Part shown: in pieces, positions 33,933 to 44,593 of the stretch
Position numbering within the stretch: position 1 is the stretch's first letter
How the letters are laid out: each line of letters opens with the position of its first letter
Assembly: GCF_008041945.1 (NCBI RefSeq)
Contig: NZ_VKAD01000001.1
Location: 310,001 to 374,000 of the forward strand
DNA: 64,000 nt
Direction: 5' to 3'
Source of the DNA: Reinekea thalattae
GTDB lineage: Bacteria; Pseudomonadota; Gammaproteobacteria; Pseudomonadales; Natronospirillaceae
Program-made: the position numbers and the translations under genes
Notes under the pieces: model-generated
Seen by the model: the letters and a program-made list of their open reading frames with translations, nothing else
Databases searched by the model: none
Told to the model about the DNA's origin: nothing

Positions 33933-36500
33933 TTACTTTTGCTTATGTTGATTTTGGTGTTGCTGCTTATCAGGTTTTGAGCCTTTGCCATCAAACTCCA
34001 ATACCACTATCGCAGGGTCATGGTCAGAAGAGCGGAAGGCATCGCCATATAGCGTGACTTCACCATAGCTGTAGTCGTACTGGAAGTAACTGCTCTCACC
34101 AGCGTTGATGTTCCAATGGGCGGCATCGATGACAATGTCTTTTAAGTCTTCACTGCCCAGCATGTAGTCTAAGGTGCCGACTTCATCGTTGTAGGAATAG
34201 CTGTAGGCATCGTCTTCGAAGTGCTCAGTCAGATTCAAATAGCCATAGGTTTTGCGCAACACTGCACCTTCTGCTCCGTGCAGCGGGATAGATTCAGCCT
34301 GACGATTATTAACATAAGTGTAGGCGGCTGCGTTTATCTCGTAGTCTGAGCGGTGCTTTTGCGTTAGCAATAGGATGGCGTCTTCACTGCCGTAGGCGTT
34401 TAAGTCGCCGATAATCATTTTGTAGCCTTTCATGCGTTTCAGTTGCTCGGCTAGGTAGTAAGCGCCGGACACGCGAAATGCTTCACAGCTGCCTTGCAAA
34501 TCATCATCGATAAGCGAGCCTGTCATAACATCTTCGTAGCAGACTGAGCCTTTTGACTTCAAATGGTTAACGGCAATGATCAACGGTTTGTCGCTTTTTG
34601 GGTGTTTGAACGTAGCGAGTACCGCATCACGCTGATAGTTGTCGCCACTTTCAAAGCTGCCGTCATCATAGCTAACAGATGGCGCATGCTGTTCTGGCAT
34701 TTTAATAACGTCTGCATTCATTAGCTTCAGTTCACGCGGACGATAAAGCACAGCATTGGTGATGGCATCGGTGCCAATGTAGTCATAACCAGGCGGCTGT
34801 ACAAAGCGATAGTGCTGCTTTCTCGGCAGTTGCTCATTAAGAGCATTAACCAATGTGGCAATGGCGGAATCATCGCTAAAGCCGTTATTCTCAAGCTCCA
34901 TAAGGCCAATGATGTCAGCATCTATAGCGATTAACGCCGCGACGATCTTATCTGTTTGCAGGTAAAAATCATCGATGTTTTCAGTGCCGCGATTGTCATC
35001 GGCAGACTGGTTCGGATTAACGGCACCGCCGACCTTGGAATTGAAGTAGTTCAAGACGTTAAAGGTGGCAATGCGTAAATCGCCTTCTTTAAGGTCGAGT
35101 TGAGCAATGCGGTCATTGCCGTCAGGATAGAGGAAGTGCTGCTGAGAGAGCTCAAGTTCCGGCTCAACATAAAAACGGTATTCAGAGTAGGAATAACCAA
35201 TAAAGCCGGTCATGCCATTGGCAATGGCGCCAATGCGCAGATATTCATCGGCGGAGCCGTCGTTATCTGAATCTTCAGCAAAGCTTGGGTACCAAGGCAC
35301 AGAGCCGTCTTCGGCCTCTTGCATGCTTTCAACAAATAATCGGTTTTGTGCGTTAGCAATCGACTGTGCTGCTGCTTCGCTGGAGCCGGGAACCGCATGC
35401 TGATTCGGGTGTGGGTTCCAGCCGCCTTTTGATAACACCATGTTATTGCGATAACTGGCGTAGTCGAAACCAAAGGTGCGGGTAATGTGCATGTCAGCAG
35501 ACTCATCGAGTAGCACATACATGCCTTCATGGCGCTCTAGGGTTTGTTCGAAGTTGTCATCGCTGGCTAGGGTGCGTAACGGTGTTGCGACAATTTCCGC
35601 GCTATTACCGGTCAGTTCAACATACTCAGGCGCTAATTCGGTGAGGCCGAAGTACTCTTTGATTGGGCCATAAACAGCAACCTCATCGCCAACATTCAGA
35701 TCAAGCTGTTGAGTGTCGTAGTAATAGACATAGATGCCGTCTGATGTAAGTGGATCATTATCGCCTTGGGCGTCTTGAATGAAAAAGCCTGGCGCAATGA
35801 CATCACCGTTGGTTGCCGTTTCAATGCCGGTGACAACACCGCTGACCTTGTAGTTATCGGCAGACGAATAGCTGCCAGTGTCAATATAAGGTGAGCTTTC
35901 GCCAGTGCCTTGAACTTGCATGATACTAAGCTCGGCTAAGTAGTCAGGGACCGTCGGTTCGCTCGGTGTGCTGCTGCCGCTACCAAGGTAAGCAAGCGTG
36001 TCTTGTGGGTATTCGGTCCATTGAGCACTAATATCAAAGCTGGCGCTGTAGTCAGGATCGCCTTCGGAAATGTTTTCGTTGCGTACCAGAGTGACATTGG
36101 CCGCAAAGGTCGCAGAGTTGCCTAGCTGGCCAATGCGATCAATAACAGTACCATTTTGTTTCAGTAACACAGCGTCGTTACCATTAAAATTAGTCACAGT
36201 TGAACTGACGTTACTTACCGCAAGGATGTCGCTGTTGGCACTCGGATGGCTAATTACATAATAGCTGTCGCTGGCTAAAGAGCCGTTAAGTGTTAGGCTG
36301 TAACTGGCTGTACTGCTGCCATTCGAATACAGCTCAATGCTGTAGTTAGATAAATCAACAGCAGAGTCGCCGCTGTTGTAGAGTTCCAGTGCCTTATTGT
36401 AACTCGAACCTTCCACGTACTCCGAAAAGAGTAAGTTCGCGGAAGATTGACTGGCGAGTATGATGGCAGCACTGCCAATAAATGCTAAGCGATATCGCAT
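33933..36500 (-). CDS. ExeM/NucH family extracellular endonuclease with lamin-tail domain
   Basis: 855 residues. Signal peptide (MRYRLAFIGSAAIILASQSSA), then a lamin-tail domain (LLFSEYVEGSSYNKALELYN...), an OB-like region (YKVSGVVTGIETATNGDVI...) and a C-terminal endonuclease/exonuclease/phosphatase domain with FNVLNYFNS, LMELENNG, GDLNAYGSED and the final SSDHDP. This is the layout of secreted ExeM/NucH DNases that degrade extracellular DNA for biofilm dispersal or phosphate supply. No C-terminal sorting tag (GlyGly-CTERM) is evident. ATG at 36500 with GAGG 9 bases upstream. Confidence 0.9.
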   Translation of the reverse strand: MRYRLAFIGSAAIILASQSSANLLFSEYVEGSSYNKALELYNSGDSAVDLSNYSIELYSNGSSTASYSLTLNGSLASDSYYVISHPSANSDILAVSNVSSTVTNFNGNDAVLLKQNGTVIDRIGQLGNSATFAANVTLVRNENISEGDPDYSASFDISAQWTEYPQDTLAYLGSGSSTPSEPTVPDYLAELSIMQVQGTGESSPYIDTGSYSSADNYKVSGVVTGIETATNGDVIAPGFFIQDAQGDNDPLTSDGIYVYYYDTQQLDLNVGDEVAVYGPIKEYFGLTELAPEYVELTGNSAEIVATPLRTLASDDNFEQTLERHEGMYVLLDESADMHITRTFGFDYASYRNNMVLSKGGWNPHPNQHAVPGSSEAAAQSIANAQNRLFVESMQEAEDGSVPWYPSFAEDSDNDGSADEYLRIGAIANGMTGFIGYSYSEYRFYVEPELELSQQHFLYPDGNDRIAQLDLKEGDLRIATFNVLNYFNSKVGGAVNPNQSADDNRGTENIDDFYLQTDKIVAALIAIDADIIGLMELENNGFSDDSAIATLVNALNEQLPRKQHYRFVQPPGYDYIGTDAITNAVLYRPRELKLMNADVIKMPEQHAPSVSYDDGSFESGDNYQRDAVLATFKHPKSDKPLIIAVNHLKSKGSVCYEDVMTGSLIDDDLQGSCEAFRVSGAYYLAEQLKRMKGYKMIIGDLNAYGSEDAILLLTQKHRSDYEINAAAYTYVNNRQAESIPLHGAEGAVLRKTYGYLNLTEHFEDDAYSYSYNDEVGTLDYMLGSEDLKDIVIDAAHWNINAGESSYFQYDYSYGEVTLYGDAFRSSDHDPAIVVLEFDGKGSKPDKQQHQNQHKQK

Positions 36501-36842
36501 GAGTATGTTCCTCAAATATACGTTCAGATTGTTACCTTGAGCATGACTTTGTCAACTGGGGCTTTGCCCATCGTGACGATCAAGACCTGTAGGCTACATT
36601 AGTGAGTCATAATGACAATAGCATTATAGATGGGGTGCATAGCATTGATTGCTTGGCTGGCCGCTGTGGGTTTAGCCTTCAGGGTTTGGGGTGCTGGCTT
36701 ACAAGCCTTGGTCGGCTGTTGACATTGAATTGTCAGCATCGACTGTGTATTCTCGGCCGATTTTTTGATCGCTAACATATGGCGATCAACAATGACTTAA
36801 TTTTAAAAGCAAATTTTAAGCAAAAAGCGAAGAGGCGAATTC
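36501..36842. other. Intergenic region between divergent exeM-type and sulP genes
   Basis: 342 bases with promoters for both genes. It contains the inverted repeat at 36765-36789 and a looser one, TGACA-N6-TGTCA, around 36719-36735. No ORF recognised. Confidence 0.45.
36765..36789. repeat. Inverted repeat upstream of sulP, possible operator
   Basis: TTGATCGC (36765-36772) and GCGATCAA (36782-36789), perfect 8-bp arms 9 bases apart, 54 bases before the transporter start. Confidence 0.6.
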
Positions 36843-38327
36843 ATGTTGTTGGCTCAAAAGAAATCCGATTGGTTCGGTAATATCCGTGGTGACATTTTAT
36901 CTGGTCTTGTTGTCGCCCTAGCGCTGATTCCTGAGGCGATTGCATTTTCAATTGTGGCCGGTGTGGATCCTAAAGTGGGGCTTTATGCGTCATTTTGTAT
37001 CGCGGTTCTAACCGCTTTTGTCGGTGGTCGTCCGGGGATGATCTCTGCTGCAACGGCCGCCATGGCATTAATGATGGGCGATCTAGTGAAAGATCACGGC
37101 TTGCAGTATTTACTAGCTGCGACCGTGCTCACAGGTATTTTGCAGATTATTGCTGGCTATTTGCGGTTAGATCAGCTGATGCGCTTTGTGTCGCGCTCTG
37201 TGGTTACCGGCTTTGTTAACGCTTTAGCGATTTCTATTTTTCTTGCGCAGCTGCCAGAATTGATCGACGTCTCTTGGATTGTCTATGTCATGGTTGCCGC
37301 CGGCTTAGGTATTATTTATCTGTTCCCGCTGGTCAATAAGGTCATTCCGTCTCCGCTGGTTTGTATCCTGCTATTAACGGCGGTCTCAATCGGTTTAGGT
37401 TTCGATATCCGCACTGTTGGTGACATGGGTGATTTGCCAGATACGCTGCCAGTCTTCTTATTGCCTGATGTACCGCTGAACTTTGAGACGCTTGCAATTA
37501 TTTTCCCTGTTTCAGTATCGCTTGCTGTTATTGGTCTGTTGGAGTCGTTAATGACAGCAACGATCGTTGATGAGTTAACGGACACTAACAGCGATAAAAA
37601 CCGTGAATGTAAGGGTCAGGGTGTTGCCAATATTGGCGCTGGTTTCTTAGGCGGCATGGCGGGTTGCGCGATGATTGGTCAGTCGGTGATTAACGTCAAG
37701 TCTGGCGGACGTGGCCGTCTTTCAACCTTTGTTGCTGGTATGGTTCTGCTTATTCTGGTTGTGTTCTTAAGCGACTGGGTGGCTCAAATCCCAATGGCTG
37801 CCTTGGTTGCGGTAATGATTATGGTATCTATTGGTACATTTAATTGGGCATCGATTAAAAATTTGAAGCACTACCCACTGTCAACTAACTTAGTTATGTT
37901 AACAACGGTGGTTATTGTTATCTGGAAACATAACTTGGCCTTTGGTGTTTTTGCTGGAGTCTTGCTTGCTGCTGTGTTCTTTGCCAATAAAATCAGTCAT
38001 TTTATGTATATCGAGTCTGATTTAGATGAAAAAGAAAGCAAGCGTACTTATCGCGTTAATGGTCAGGTGTTTTTCAGTTCTGCGACCAAGTTTACAGCGT
38101 CTTTTGATTTTAAAGAGGCGGTAAAAGAAGTAGAAATAGACCTATCTCGGGCCCACTTCTGGGATATTACGGCGGTTGAAGCGTTAGATAAAGCCGTACT
38201 GAAGTTTCGCCGAGAAGGTGCAGATGTTAACGTTGTTGGACTTACTGAAGCGAGCCTAACCATTGTTGATCGCTTTGGTCAGCACGACAAACCTGAAGAC
38301 ATAGAAAAGGTACTGGGAGGCCACTAG
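36843..38327 (+). CDS. SulP family anion transporter with STAS domain
   Basis: 494 residues. N-terminal membrane domain of about 12-14 helices with the family stretch [30 protein letters not shown], and a C-terminal STAS domain (about 410-490) beginning [13 protein letters not shown]. SulP proteins carry sulfate, bicarbonate or dicarboxylates; pairing with a UspA protein is common in marine bacteria and some of these are bicarbonate carriers, but the substrate is not decided here. GAAGAGG before the ATG. Stop overlaps the uspA start (TAGTG). Confidence 0.92.
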   Translation: MLLAQKKSDWFGNIRGDILSGLVVALALIPEAIAFSIVAGVDPKVGLYASFCIAVLTAFVGGRPGMISAATAAMALMMGDLVKDHGLQYLLAATVLTGILQIIAGYLRLDQLMRFVSRSVVTGFVNALAISIFLAQLPELIDVSWIVYVMVAAGLGIIYLFPLVNKVIPSPLVCILLLTAVSIGLGFDIRTVGDMGDLPDTLPVFLLPDVPLNFETLAIIFPVSVSLAVIGLLESLMTATIVDELTDTNSDKNRECKGQGVANIGAGFLGGMAGCAMIGQSVINVKSGGRGRLSTFVAGMVLLILVVFLSDWVAQIPMAALVAVMIMVSIGTFNWASIKNLKHYPLSTNLVMLTTVVIVIWKHNLAFGVFAGVLLAAVFFANKISHFMYIESDLDEKESKRTYRVNGQVFFSSATKFTASFDFKEAVKEVEIDLSRAHFWDITAVEALDKAVLKFRREGADVNVVGLTEASLTIVDRFGQHDKPEDIEKVLGGH

Positions 38328-39205
38328 TGGCAAATAACAATAATACCGCAGAACGTTCTTCTACCATCGCTTGTATCGATGGCTCTAAATTTAATGCAGC
38401 GGTTTGCGATTACGCTGTTTGGTTAAGTAAGGCACTCAATTCGCCTTTTAAAGCGCTGCACGCGATTGAGCATGCAGCCACCGCTTCGGCTGCCGATTTG
38501 ACCGGTGCATTGGGTCTAGGGGCGCAAGAAACGCTGCTGGCCGAATTGAGCGAGATCGAGCAGCAGCGCAATAAGCTGGAGATTGAAAAGGGTCGCCAAA
38601 TGTTGGCAGCAGCAAAGCAGCGAGCGATTGATCTGGGTGTTTCTAGTCCAGAAGTACTGCAGCGTCATGGTGCTTTAACAGAAACGCTGATTGAGCTGGA
38701 ATACGAAAGCCGAGTGGTTGTGGTTGGTATTCGCGGTCAACAAAATGAAGAAAACGGCAATCACCTAGGTGCGCAGCTGGAAACTCTGGTTCGCACTATT
38801 CAACGGCCAATTTTTGTTGTTAACCGTGAGTACGTTGAGCCTAAGGCAGCGATGATCGCTTATGACGGCAGTAGCTGTAGCGAAAAAGCGCTCGATATGG
38901 TCGCTAAAAGCCCGATGTTTGATAACATTCCTGTGCATATCGTCTATGTCGCTAAGCAGAAGGGTGAAGGCGAAGACCTTATCGATACTGCCAAACATAC
39001 GCTGATGGCCGCAGGCCGAAAAGTCTATGCTGGCGTACTTGAGGGTGATCCTGCAACTGCTTTGTGCCAGTATCAAGAGCTGCACAATATAGATCTGACG
39101 GTTATGGGCGCCTTTAGTCACCATCGCTTGCGCGACTTTGTCTTTGGTAGCTTTACCGCCAAAATGTTGCTTAATACTAAGGTGCCTTTGCTGCTGTTGC
39201 GCTAA
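38327..39205 (+). CDS. Universal stress protein with two UspA domains
   Basis: 292 residues, two tandem UspA domains (about 12-165 and 173-292). The second ends with VMGAFSHHRLRDFVFGSFTAKMLL, resembling the GxxG..S nucleotide-binding pattern of ATP-binding Usp proteins, though its G-2x-G is degenerate. GTG start overlapping the sulP stop, GGGAGG upstream, so expressed with the transporter and possibly regulating it. Confidence 0.9.
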   Translation: MANNNNTAERSSTIACIDGSKFNAAVCDYAVWLSKALNSPFKALHAIEHAATASAADLTGALGLGAQETLLAELSEIEQQRNKLEIEKGRQMLAAAKQRAIDLGVSSPEVLQRHGALTETLIELEYESRVVVVGIRGQQNEENGNHLGAQLETLVRTIQRPIFVVNREYVEPKAAMIAYDGSSCSEKALDMVAKSPMFDNIPVHIVYVAKQKGEGEDLIDTAKHTLMAAGRKVYAGVLEGDPATALCQYQELHNIDLTVMGAFSHHRLRDFVFGSFTAKMLLNTKVPLLLLR

Positions 39206-39265
39206 TTCTTCAATGCCTCATGGTTAGCCGCTAACAGCATTGTCAAATAGAACCTGCACTATTGG

Positions 39266-39300
39266 GCTTAGTTTTATTTAGCTCAGTTTTATTTAGCTTA
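39266..39300. repeat. 15-bp tandem repeat upstream of iscR
   Basis: GCTTAGTTTTATTTA and GCTCAGTTTTATTTA in tandem, then a partial third copy GCTTA, just upstream of the iscR promoter. Confidence 0.75.
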
Positions 39301-39324
39301 GTACTATGGTCTGAGCTTATTGAT

Positions 39325-39358
39325 AAATACTTGACTGTTTTAGTCGGGTATTTATACT
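39325..39358 (+). promoter_or_regulatory. iscR promoter with overlapping type 1 IscR site
   Basis: TTGACT (39331-39336), 16-base spacer, TATACT (39353-39358), 30 bases before the iscR ATG. Around the -35 lies ATACTTGACTGTTTTAGTCG plus GGTAT, which matches the type 1 motif bound by [2Fe-2S]-IscR (ATAyyTGACT..AsTCrGGTAT). Cluster-loaded IscR would repress the whole Fe-S operon. Confidence 0.8.
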
Positions 39359-39387
39359 TTCGCCTAAATTTGCAGCCAGATCAGCCT

Positions 39388-39888
39388 ATGAAACTGACCA
39401 CAAAAGGGCGTTACGCGGTAACCGCCATGTTGGACTTGGCTCTTAATGAGAGTAAAGGCCCAACTAATCTCGCAGACATCTCGGAACGGCAAGGTATTTC
39501 ACTTTCTTATTTGGAGCAGTTATTTTCTAAGCTTCGTCGAGAAGGCTTAGTGGCTTCTGTGCGCGGTCCGGGCGGTGGTTATTTGCTGGGTAAGCCAAAG
39601 GCCGACATCAGTGTTGCTCGCGTTGTTGAGGCTGTTTCAGAGTCAATGGATGCAACCAAGTGCCGAGGCAATACGGGTTGCCAGCAGGGTGAAGTCTGCT
39701 TGACGCACCACCTATGGCAAGATTTGAGCTGCCAAATTTTTTCTTTTTTAGATGGTATCAGTTTACAAGATCTGGTTTCGCGCCGTGAAATACAAAACGT
39801 TAACGAGCGCCAAAATCAGCAATTGATTACGTTGCTCGATAATACAGCAACGCCAGACTCAGATATTTCAAGGGTAGAATTAAGTTAA
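39388..39888 (+). CDS. iscR: Fe-S cluster regulator IscR
   Basis: 166-residue Rrf2 regulator. Starts [19 protein letters not shown]; cluster ligands Cys92, Cys98, Cys104 and His107 all present ([16 protein letters not shown]), the same numbering as E. coli. Senses Fe-S status and represses its own operon in the cluster-bound form. A longer frame starting at 39262 would include the promoter and is rejected. Followed with a one-base overlap by iscS. Confidence 0.96.
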   Translation: MKLTTKGRYAVTAMLDLALNESKGPTNLADISERQGISLSYLEQLFSKLRREGLVASVRGPGGGYLLGKPKADISVARVVEAVSESMDATKCRGNTGCQQGEVCLTHHLWQDLSCQIFSFLDGISLQDLVSRREIQNVNERQNQQLITLLDNTATPDSDISRVELS

Positions 39889-41045
39889 TGCGATCAGTTT
39901 ATCTTGATTATGCTGCTACAACGCCGGTGGATGAGCGTGTAGTGCAACAGATGACAAAATATTTAGGTGTGAATGGTGAGTTTGGTAATCCAGCATCACG
40001 TTCACACTATTACGGCTGGATGGCCGAAGAAGCCGTAGAAGAGGCGCGAAATCAGGTTGCAGAGCTTATTGGTGCCGATAGTCGCGAGATAGTCTGGACC
40101 AGCGGCGCGACCGAATCCAATAATCTGGCGATTAAAGGCGTTGCCGAAAATTACGCCCCAGACGATTGCCATATTATTACTAGTGCGCTTGAACATAAGG
40201 CGGTATTGGACCCAGTTTTATACCTTAAAGATAAGGGCTATGCGGTCACTATTTTACAGCCGGACGCGAATGGCGTTATTAGCAAAGACGCCGTTGAGCA
40301 AGCGCTGACTGAAAAAACTCGTTTAGTGTCGTTAATGGCGGTGAACAATGAAACCGGTGTTATTAATCCGATTAATGATATTGGTCAACTTTGTCAGCAA
40401 CGCGGTATAGCCTTTCACGTTGATGCGGCTCAAGCTGTTGGTAAAATCCCATTAGACATGCAGCAGTTAGGTATTAGCCTGCTGTCGATATCCGCTCATA
40501 AATGTTATGGCCCGAAAGGGGTTGGCGCACTGTATGTGCGTCGTCGAAGTGATGTGGTTGTGTTGCCTCAAATCCATGGCGGTGGTCATGAGCGGGGTAT
40601 GCGTTCAGGTACGTTAGCAACACATCAGTTAGTTGGTTTGGGTACGGCTGCGCAAGTCTTACAAGAGCAGCAGCAAACCGAAGTCGCCCGTATTGCGAAG
40701 CTACGCGACAACCTGTGGCAAGGTATAGAAAAGCTCGGCAATGTTTCAGTGAACGGTATGAATGCACCTCGTTCGGCGGGGCATTTAAATATTTGTTTTC
40801 ATGGTTTAGACGGTGAAGCTCTGATGATGGGGCTGAGAAACGTTGCTATTTCAAGTGGTTCGGCCTGTATGTCAGCAACGGTTGAACCATCTTATGTATT
40901 AAAAGCTATGGGTTTATCTGATCAGGATGCCCATAGCTCGTTACGGTTTAGTGTTGGCCGCTTTACAACGCAAGAAGATATCGAAGCAGTCATTACCTCA
41001 GTGTCAGATGCTGTGATGTCATTAAGATCAGCATCGAAAGGATAA
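39888..41045 (+). CDS. iscS: Cysteine desulfurase, IscS type
   Basis: PLP enzyme that removes sulfur from cysteine for Fe-S clusters and tRNA thiolation. 385 residues. PLP lysine in [15 protein letters not shown], catalytic Cys on the mobile loop [17 protein letters not shown] (class I desulfurase like IscS/NifS, not SufS). iscU does not follow; sufB does. ATG overlaps the iscR stop by one base, so tightly coupled. About 20 residues shorter than E. coli IscS at the C-terminus, so the IscU-binding end may be missing. Confidence 0.93.
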   Translation: MRSVYLDYAATTPVDERVVQQMTKYLGVNGEFGNPASRSHYYGWMAEEAVEEARNQVAELIGADSREIVWTSGATESNNLAIKGVAENYAPDDCHIITSALEHKAVLDPVLYLKDKGYAVTILQPDANGVISKDAVEQALTEKTRLVSLMAVNNETGVINPINDIGQLCQQRGIAFHVDAAQAVGKIPLDMQQLGISLLSISAHKCYGPKGVGALYVRRRSDVVVLPQIHGGGHERGMRSGTLATHQLVGLGTAAQVLQEQQQTEVARIAKLRDNLWQGIEKLGNVSVNGMNAPRSAGHLNICFHGLDGEALMMGLRNVAISSGSACMSATVEPSYVLKAMGLSDQDAHSSLRFSVGRFTTQEDIEAVITSVSDAVMSLRSASKG

Positions 41046-41056
41046 ATGGTACAAGT

Positions 41057-42496
41057 ATGAGTGAAGAAGTCGAACAGTATATTAAAACCGAATACGAAGC
41101 GGGTTTCGTAACGGACATTGAATCAGAAACCATAGGCGCAGGTTTGAATGAAGACGTTATTCGTCTGATTTCATCTAAAAAAGGTGAGCCAGAATGGTTG
41201 TTGCAGTGGCGCTTAAAAGCCTATGCCGCTTGGCAAGAAATGGAAGAGCCAGAGTGGGCTCACGTTGAATACGATAAGCCAGATTTTCAAGCGTTGTCTT
41301 ATTATTCTTCGCCAAAAAGTATGGAAGAAAATCGCCCTAAGTCATTGGATGAGGTCGACCCTGAATTACTGCGAACCTATGAAAAATTGGGCATTCCTGT
41401 GCATGAACAAGAGGTTCTTGCTGGCGTGGCAGTCGACATGGTATTCGATTCGGTTTCAGTCGGTACTACCTTCCGTGAAAAGCTAGCAGAAGCCGGTGTG
41501 ATTTTCTGTTCTATATCAGAAGCGGTACATGAACACCCTGAGTTAATTAAAAAATATTTAGGCAGTGTTGTGCCACAACGCGACAACTTTTATGCGGCGT
41601 TAAATTCAGCGGTATTTTCTGATGGATCGTTTGTTTATATTCCAAAGGGCGTGCGTTGCCCAATGGAGTTGTCGACGTACTTTCGAATTAACGAAGCAAA
41701 AACGGGCCAGTTTGAACGCACCTTGATTATTGCCGATGAAGGCAGTCACGTAAGTTACTTAGAAGGCTGTACTGCGCCAATGCGTGATGAAAACCAATTG
41801 CACGCAGCGGTGGTTGAGTTAGTCGTTATGGACGACGCAGAAGTAAAATATTCCACGGTGCAAAACTGGTATCCAGGGGATGCTGAAGGCAAAGGCGGTA
41901 TTTATAACTTTGTAACTAAACGTGGTATTGCTCATAAACGTGCCAAGTTGAGTTGGACTCAGGTTGAAACCGGCTCAGCAGTGACGTGGAAATACCCGTC
42001 GTGCATCTTGAAAGGTGATGACAGCATTGGTGAATTCTACTCGGTAGCGCTTACTAGTAACCGACAACAGGCCGATACCGGCACTAAGATGATTCACATT
42101 GGTAAAAATACCAAGTCGACCATCATCTCTAAAGGCATTAGCGCCATGAAAAGCCAGAACTGCTATCGCGGTCTGGTAACCATGCAAAAAGGTGCTCAGG
42201 GTGCTCGAAACTTTACCCAATGTGATTCGTTATTAATTGGCGATCAATGTGGTGCGCACACCTTCCCGTATATCGAAAGTAAAAATCCTTCGGCGGTGGT
42301 TGAGCACGAAGCGACAACATCAAAAGTCAGTGACGACCAGATGTTCTTATGTCAGCAGCGCGGTATAGATGCAGAAAAAGCTGTGTCGATGATCGTCAAT
42401 GGTTTCTGTAAAGAAGTATTCAAAGAGCTGCCAATGGAGTTTGCCGTCGAGGCGGGCAAACTGCTGGAAGTCAGTTTGGAAGGCTCCGTTGGTTAA
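41057..42496 (+). CDS. sufB: Fe-S assembly scaffold SufB
   Basis: Subunit of the SufBC2D scaffold on which clusters are built. 479 residues: [47 protein letters not shown] and the conserved Cys in this and later stretches ([20 protein letters not shown]). ATG start 11 bases after iscS. Complete. Confidence 0.97.
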   Translation: MSEEVEQYIKTEYEAGFVTDIESETIGAGLNEDVIRLISSKKGEPEWLLQWRLKAYAAWQEMEEPEWAHVEYDKPDFQALSYYSSPKSMEENRPKSLDEVDPELLRTYEKLGIPVHEQEVLAGVAVDMVFDSVSVGTTFREKLAEAGVIFCSISEAVHEHPELIKKYLGSVVPQRDNFYAALNSAVFSDGSFVYIPKGVRCPMELSTYFRINEAKTGQFERTLIIADEGSHVSYLEGCTAPMRDENQLHAAVVELVVMDDAEVKYSTVQNWYPGDAEGKGGIYNFVTKRGIAHKRAKLSWTQVETGSAVTWKYPSCILKGDDSIGEFYSVALTSNRQQADTGTKMIHIGKNTKSTIISKGISAMKSQNCYRGLVTMQKGAQGARNFTQCDSLLIGDQCGAHTFPYIESKNPSAVVEHEATTSKVSDDQMFLCQQRGIDAEKAVSMIVNGFCKEVFKELPMEFAVEAGKLLEVSLEGSVG

Positions 42497-42555
42497 TCGG
42501 TATGAATCATGCCGGTCAAACCCTCTTTAAAATTTTATATAGGTTATAAATACAG

Positions 42556-43305
42556 ATGTTAAGCATTAAAAACTTACACGCAAAAATTGAAGAAAAAAAT
42601 ATTTTAAAAGGCTTGGACTTAACCATTAATCCAGGTGAAGTTCATGCCATCATGGGCCCTAATGGTGCAGGTAAAAGTACATTAGGCAACGTGCTTGCTG
42701 GTCGCGAAGATTACGAAGTGACTGATGGTAAGGCACTGTTTCATGGTGAAGATATTTTAGAGTTGGACCCAGAAGAGCGTGCTCGTAAAGGCTTATTTTT
42801 AGCCTTCCAATACCCTGTAGAAATTCCTGGTGTCTCTAACATGGAGTTTTTGAAAGCTTCGGTTGATGCCGTTCGTGAATCAAAAGGCTTAGAGCCTTAC
42901 AGCTCGGTTGATTTTATTAAGCTGGCGCGAGAAAAATCTAAAGCCGTTGATCTATCAGCAGACTTTCTAAAGCGTGGCGTTAACGAAGGTTTTTCTGGTG
43001 GTGAGAAAAAACGTAACGAGCTTTTGCAGATGATGCTGTTAGAGCCGTCACTTTGTATTCTTGATGAAACCGACTCTGGTTTGGATATTGATGCTTTGCA
43101 AGTTGTTGCTAAGGGCGTTAACGAGCTGCGTAGCAAAGACCGATCCTTTATCGTTGTAACCCATTATCAGCGTTTGTTAGATTACATTGTGCCAGATTTT
43201 GTGCATGTATTAGCTGGCGGTAAAATTGTTAAGTCCGGTGGTAGTGAGCTAGCCAAAGAACTAGAAGCTCAAGGCTACGGTTGGATCGACCAGGAGAATG
43301 CATAA
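42556..43305 (+). CDS. sufC: Fe-S assembly ATPase SufC
   Basis: ABC-type ATPase of the SufBC2D complex. 249 residues: Walker A GPNGAGKST, the SufC form of the signature FSGGEKKRNE, Walker B CILDETDSGLDID, and H-loop VVTHYQRLL. Complete and close in length to E. coli SufC (248). Confidence 0.97.
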   Translation: MLSIKNLHAKIEEKNILKGLDLTINPGEVHAIMGPNGAGKSTLGNVLAGREDYEVTDGKALFHGEDILELDPEERARKGLFLAFQYPVEIPGVSNMEFLKASVDAVRESKGLEPYSSVDFIKLAREKSKAVDLSADFLKRGVNEGFSGGEKKRNELLQMMLLEPSLCILDETDSGLDIDALQVVAKGVNELRSKDRSFIVVTHYQRLLDYIVPDFVHVLAGGKIVKSGGSELAKELEAQGYGWIDQENA

Positions 43306-43306
43306 G

Positions 43307-44593
43307 GTGACTACGCAGTTAGATGTAAGCCATGTTTTTCCTGCCGTTAATCAGCAAGTAAAACAAAGCGCTTTAATGAGTTGGCAGCAGGCTGCACAGC
43401 AGCAACTTGCTGAACAATTATTACCAACTAAAAAAACCGAAGCCTGGAAATACACGCCATTAAAATCAATTGTCTCGATTGATTGGAATAAGGACGCGCA
43501 AGCGCCTTTTGATCAGGGTGTCGTATTTCAAGATTGGCATGAAATTACCTTACGCATTGAAAATGGAATGCTAGCATCGGTTCCTGATTTGCCAGCGGGT
43601 GTTGAGTTGATCTGTTCGGCTGATTTTAATGAACAGCAAAGCCAAGAGTTTATTGAAAAAATTACCGAGCAGCGCGGCAGTTTTTATTTTGATGCTTTAA
43701 ATCAAGCCGCTCTTGATCAAGCCTATTGGTTAAAGGTTGATGATGGCGTGACATTAGAAAAACCGTTGCACTTTAACTATGTGCAAGCCGGTAATCATCG
43801 CATGATCAACACTCAGTTATTGATTGAATTAGGTAAGGGCGCTGCTGCCACCGTTGCAGAAACCTTTACTCAAGCGCAAGGCAGTGTCTGTTTTTCGAAT
43901 GCGAACACGACGGCAACTATTGGCGAGCAGGCACATCTGACGCATTACCATCTGTTATTGGAGCGTGATGAAAATCGTCATGTTGGTCGTGTCAGTATGG
44001 CGTTATCAGAAAAAGCCAAGTTGACGGCTTTTCACATGGCGATTGGTGGTGTACTAAAACGCAAAGATATTGCAATCCATCATCGCGGTGAAAACACGGA
44101 ATTAAGTCTGAATGGCGTTTATTTGCCGACAGGTAACGAGATTATCGACTATCACACCAGTATTGATCACGCGGTTCCTAACTGCTTCAGTGATCAGGTG
44201 TTCCGTTGTATTGCCGGTGATAGCAGTAAAGCTATTTTTAATGGCCGTATCCATATTCATCCGCAGGCGCAAAAATCGCTGGCAAACATGAATAATCGCA
44301 ATCTGTTGCTAAGCCCTAATGCAGAAGTTTATACCAAGCCGGAATTAGAAATTTACGCAGACGATGTGCGTTGCTCGCACGGAGCGACAATGGCTCAGCT
44401 TGATGAAGACATGCTGTTTTATTTTCAGTCTCGCGGCATCAGTCGTGCAAAAGCAGAAGTGATGCTTAGCTTTGGTTTTATTAACGAGCTGTTAGATGCG
44501 TTGACGGATGAGCCGGTAAAAGCACTATTGCAGCCATTGTTGGGTGAGTTGTTTTCACAATCATCGAGCCAGCCAATGAGGCAGACGGCATGA
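43307..44593 (+). CDS. sufD: Fe-S assembly protein SufD
   Basis: SufB paralogue of the scaffold complex; 428 residues. KTEAWKYTPLKSI near the N-terminus and the C-terminal NRNLLLSPNAEVYTKPELEIYADDVRCSHGATM are family signatures, the latter with His/Cys of the cluster site. GTG at 43307 is chosen: AGGAG lies 10 bases before it, whereas the ATG at 43298 inside sufC sits only 1 base from that site. The stop overlaps sufS (ATGA). Confidence 0.94.
   Translation: MTTQLDVSHVFPAVNQQVKQSALMSWQQAAQQQLAEQLLPTKKTEAWKYTPLKSIVSIDWNKDAQAPFDQGVVFQDWHEITLRIENGMLASVPDLPAGVELICSADFNEQQSQEFIEKITEQRGSFYFDALNQAALDQAYWLKVDDGVTLEKPLHFNYVQAGNHRMINTQLLIELGKGAAATVAETFTQAQGSVCFSNANTTATIGEQAHLTHYHLLLERDENRHVGRVSMALSEKAKLTAFHMAIGGVLKRKDIAIHHRGENTELSLNGVYLPTGNEIIDYHTSIDHAVPNCFSDQVFRCIAGDSSKAIFNGRIHIHPQAQKSLANMNNRNLLLSPNAEVYTKPELEIYADDVRCSHGATMAQLDEDMLFYFQSRGISRAKAEVMLSFGFINELLDALTDEPVKALLQPLLGELFSQSSSQPMRQTA

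Noticed and set aside
39262-39387. 42-codon N-terminal extension of iscR
   Set aside because: Would contain the promoter and IscR site, and IscR proteins start at [10 protein letters not shown].
43298-43306. ATG start of sufD inside sufC
   Set aside because: Its Shine-Dalgarno would be only 1 base away; GTG at 43307 fits the same site at 10 bases.
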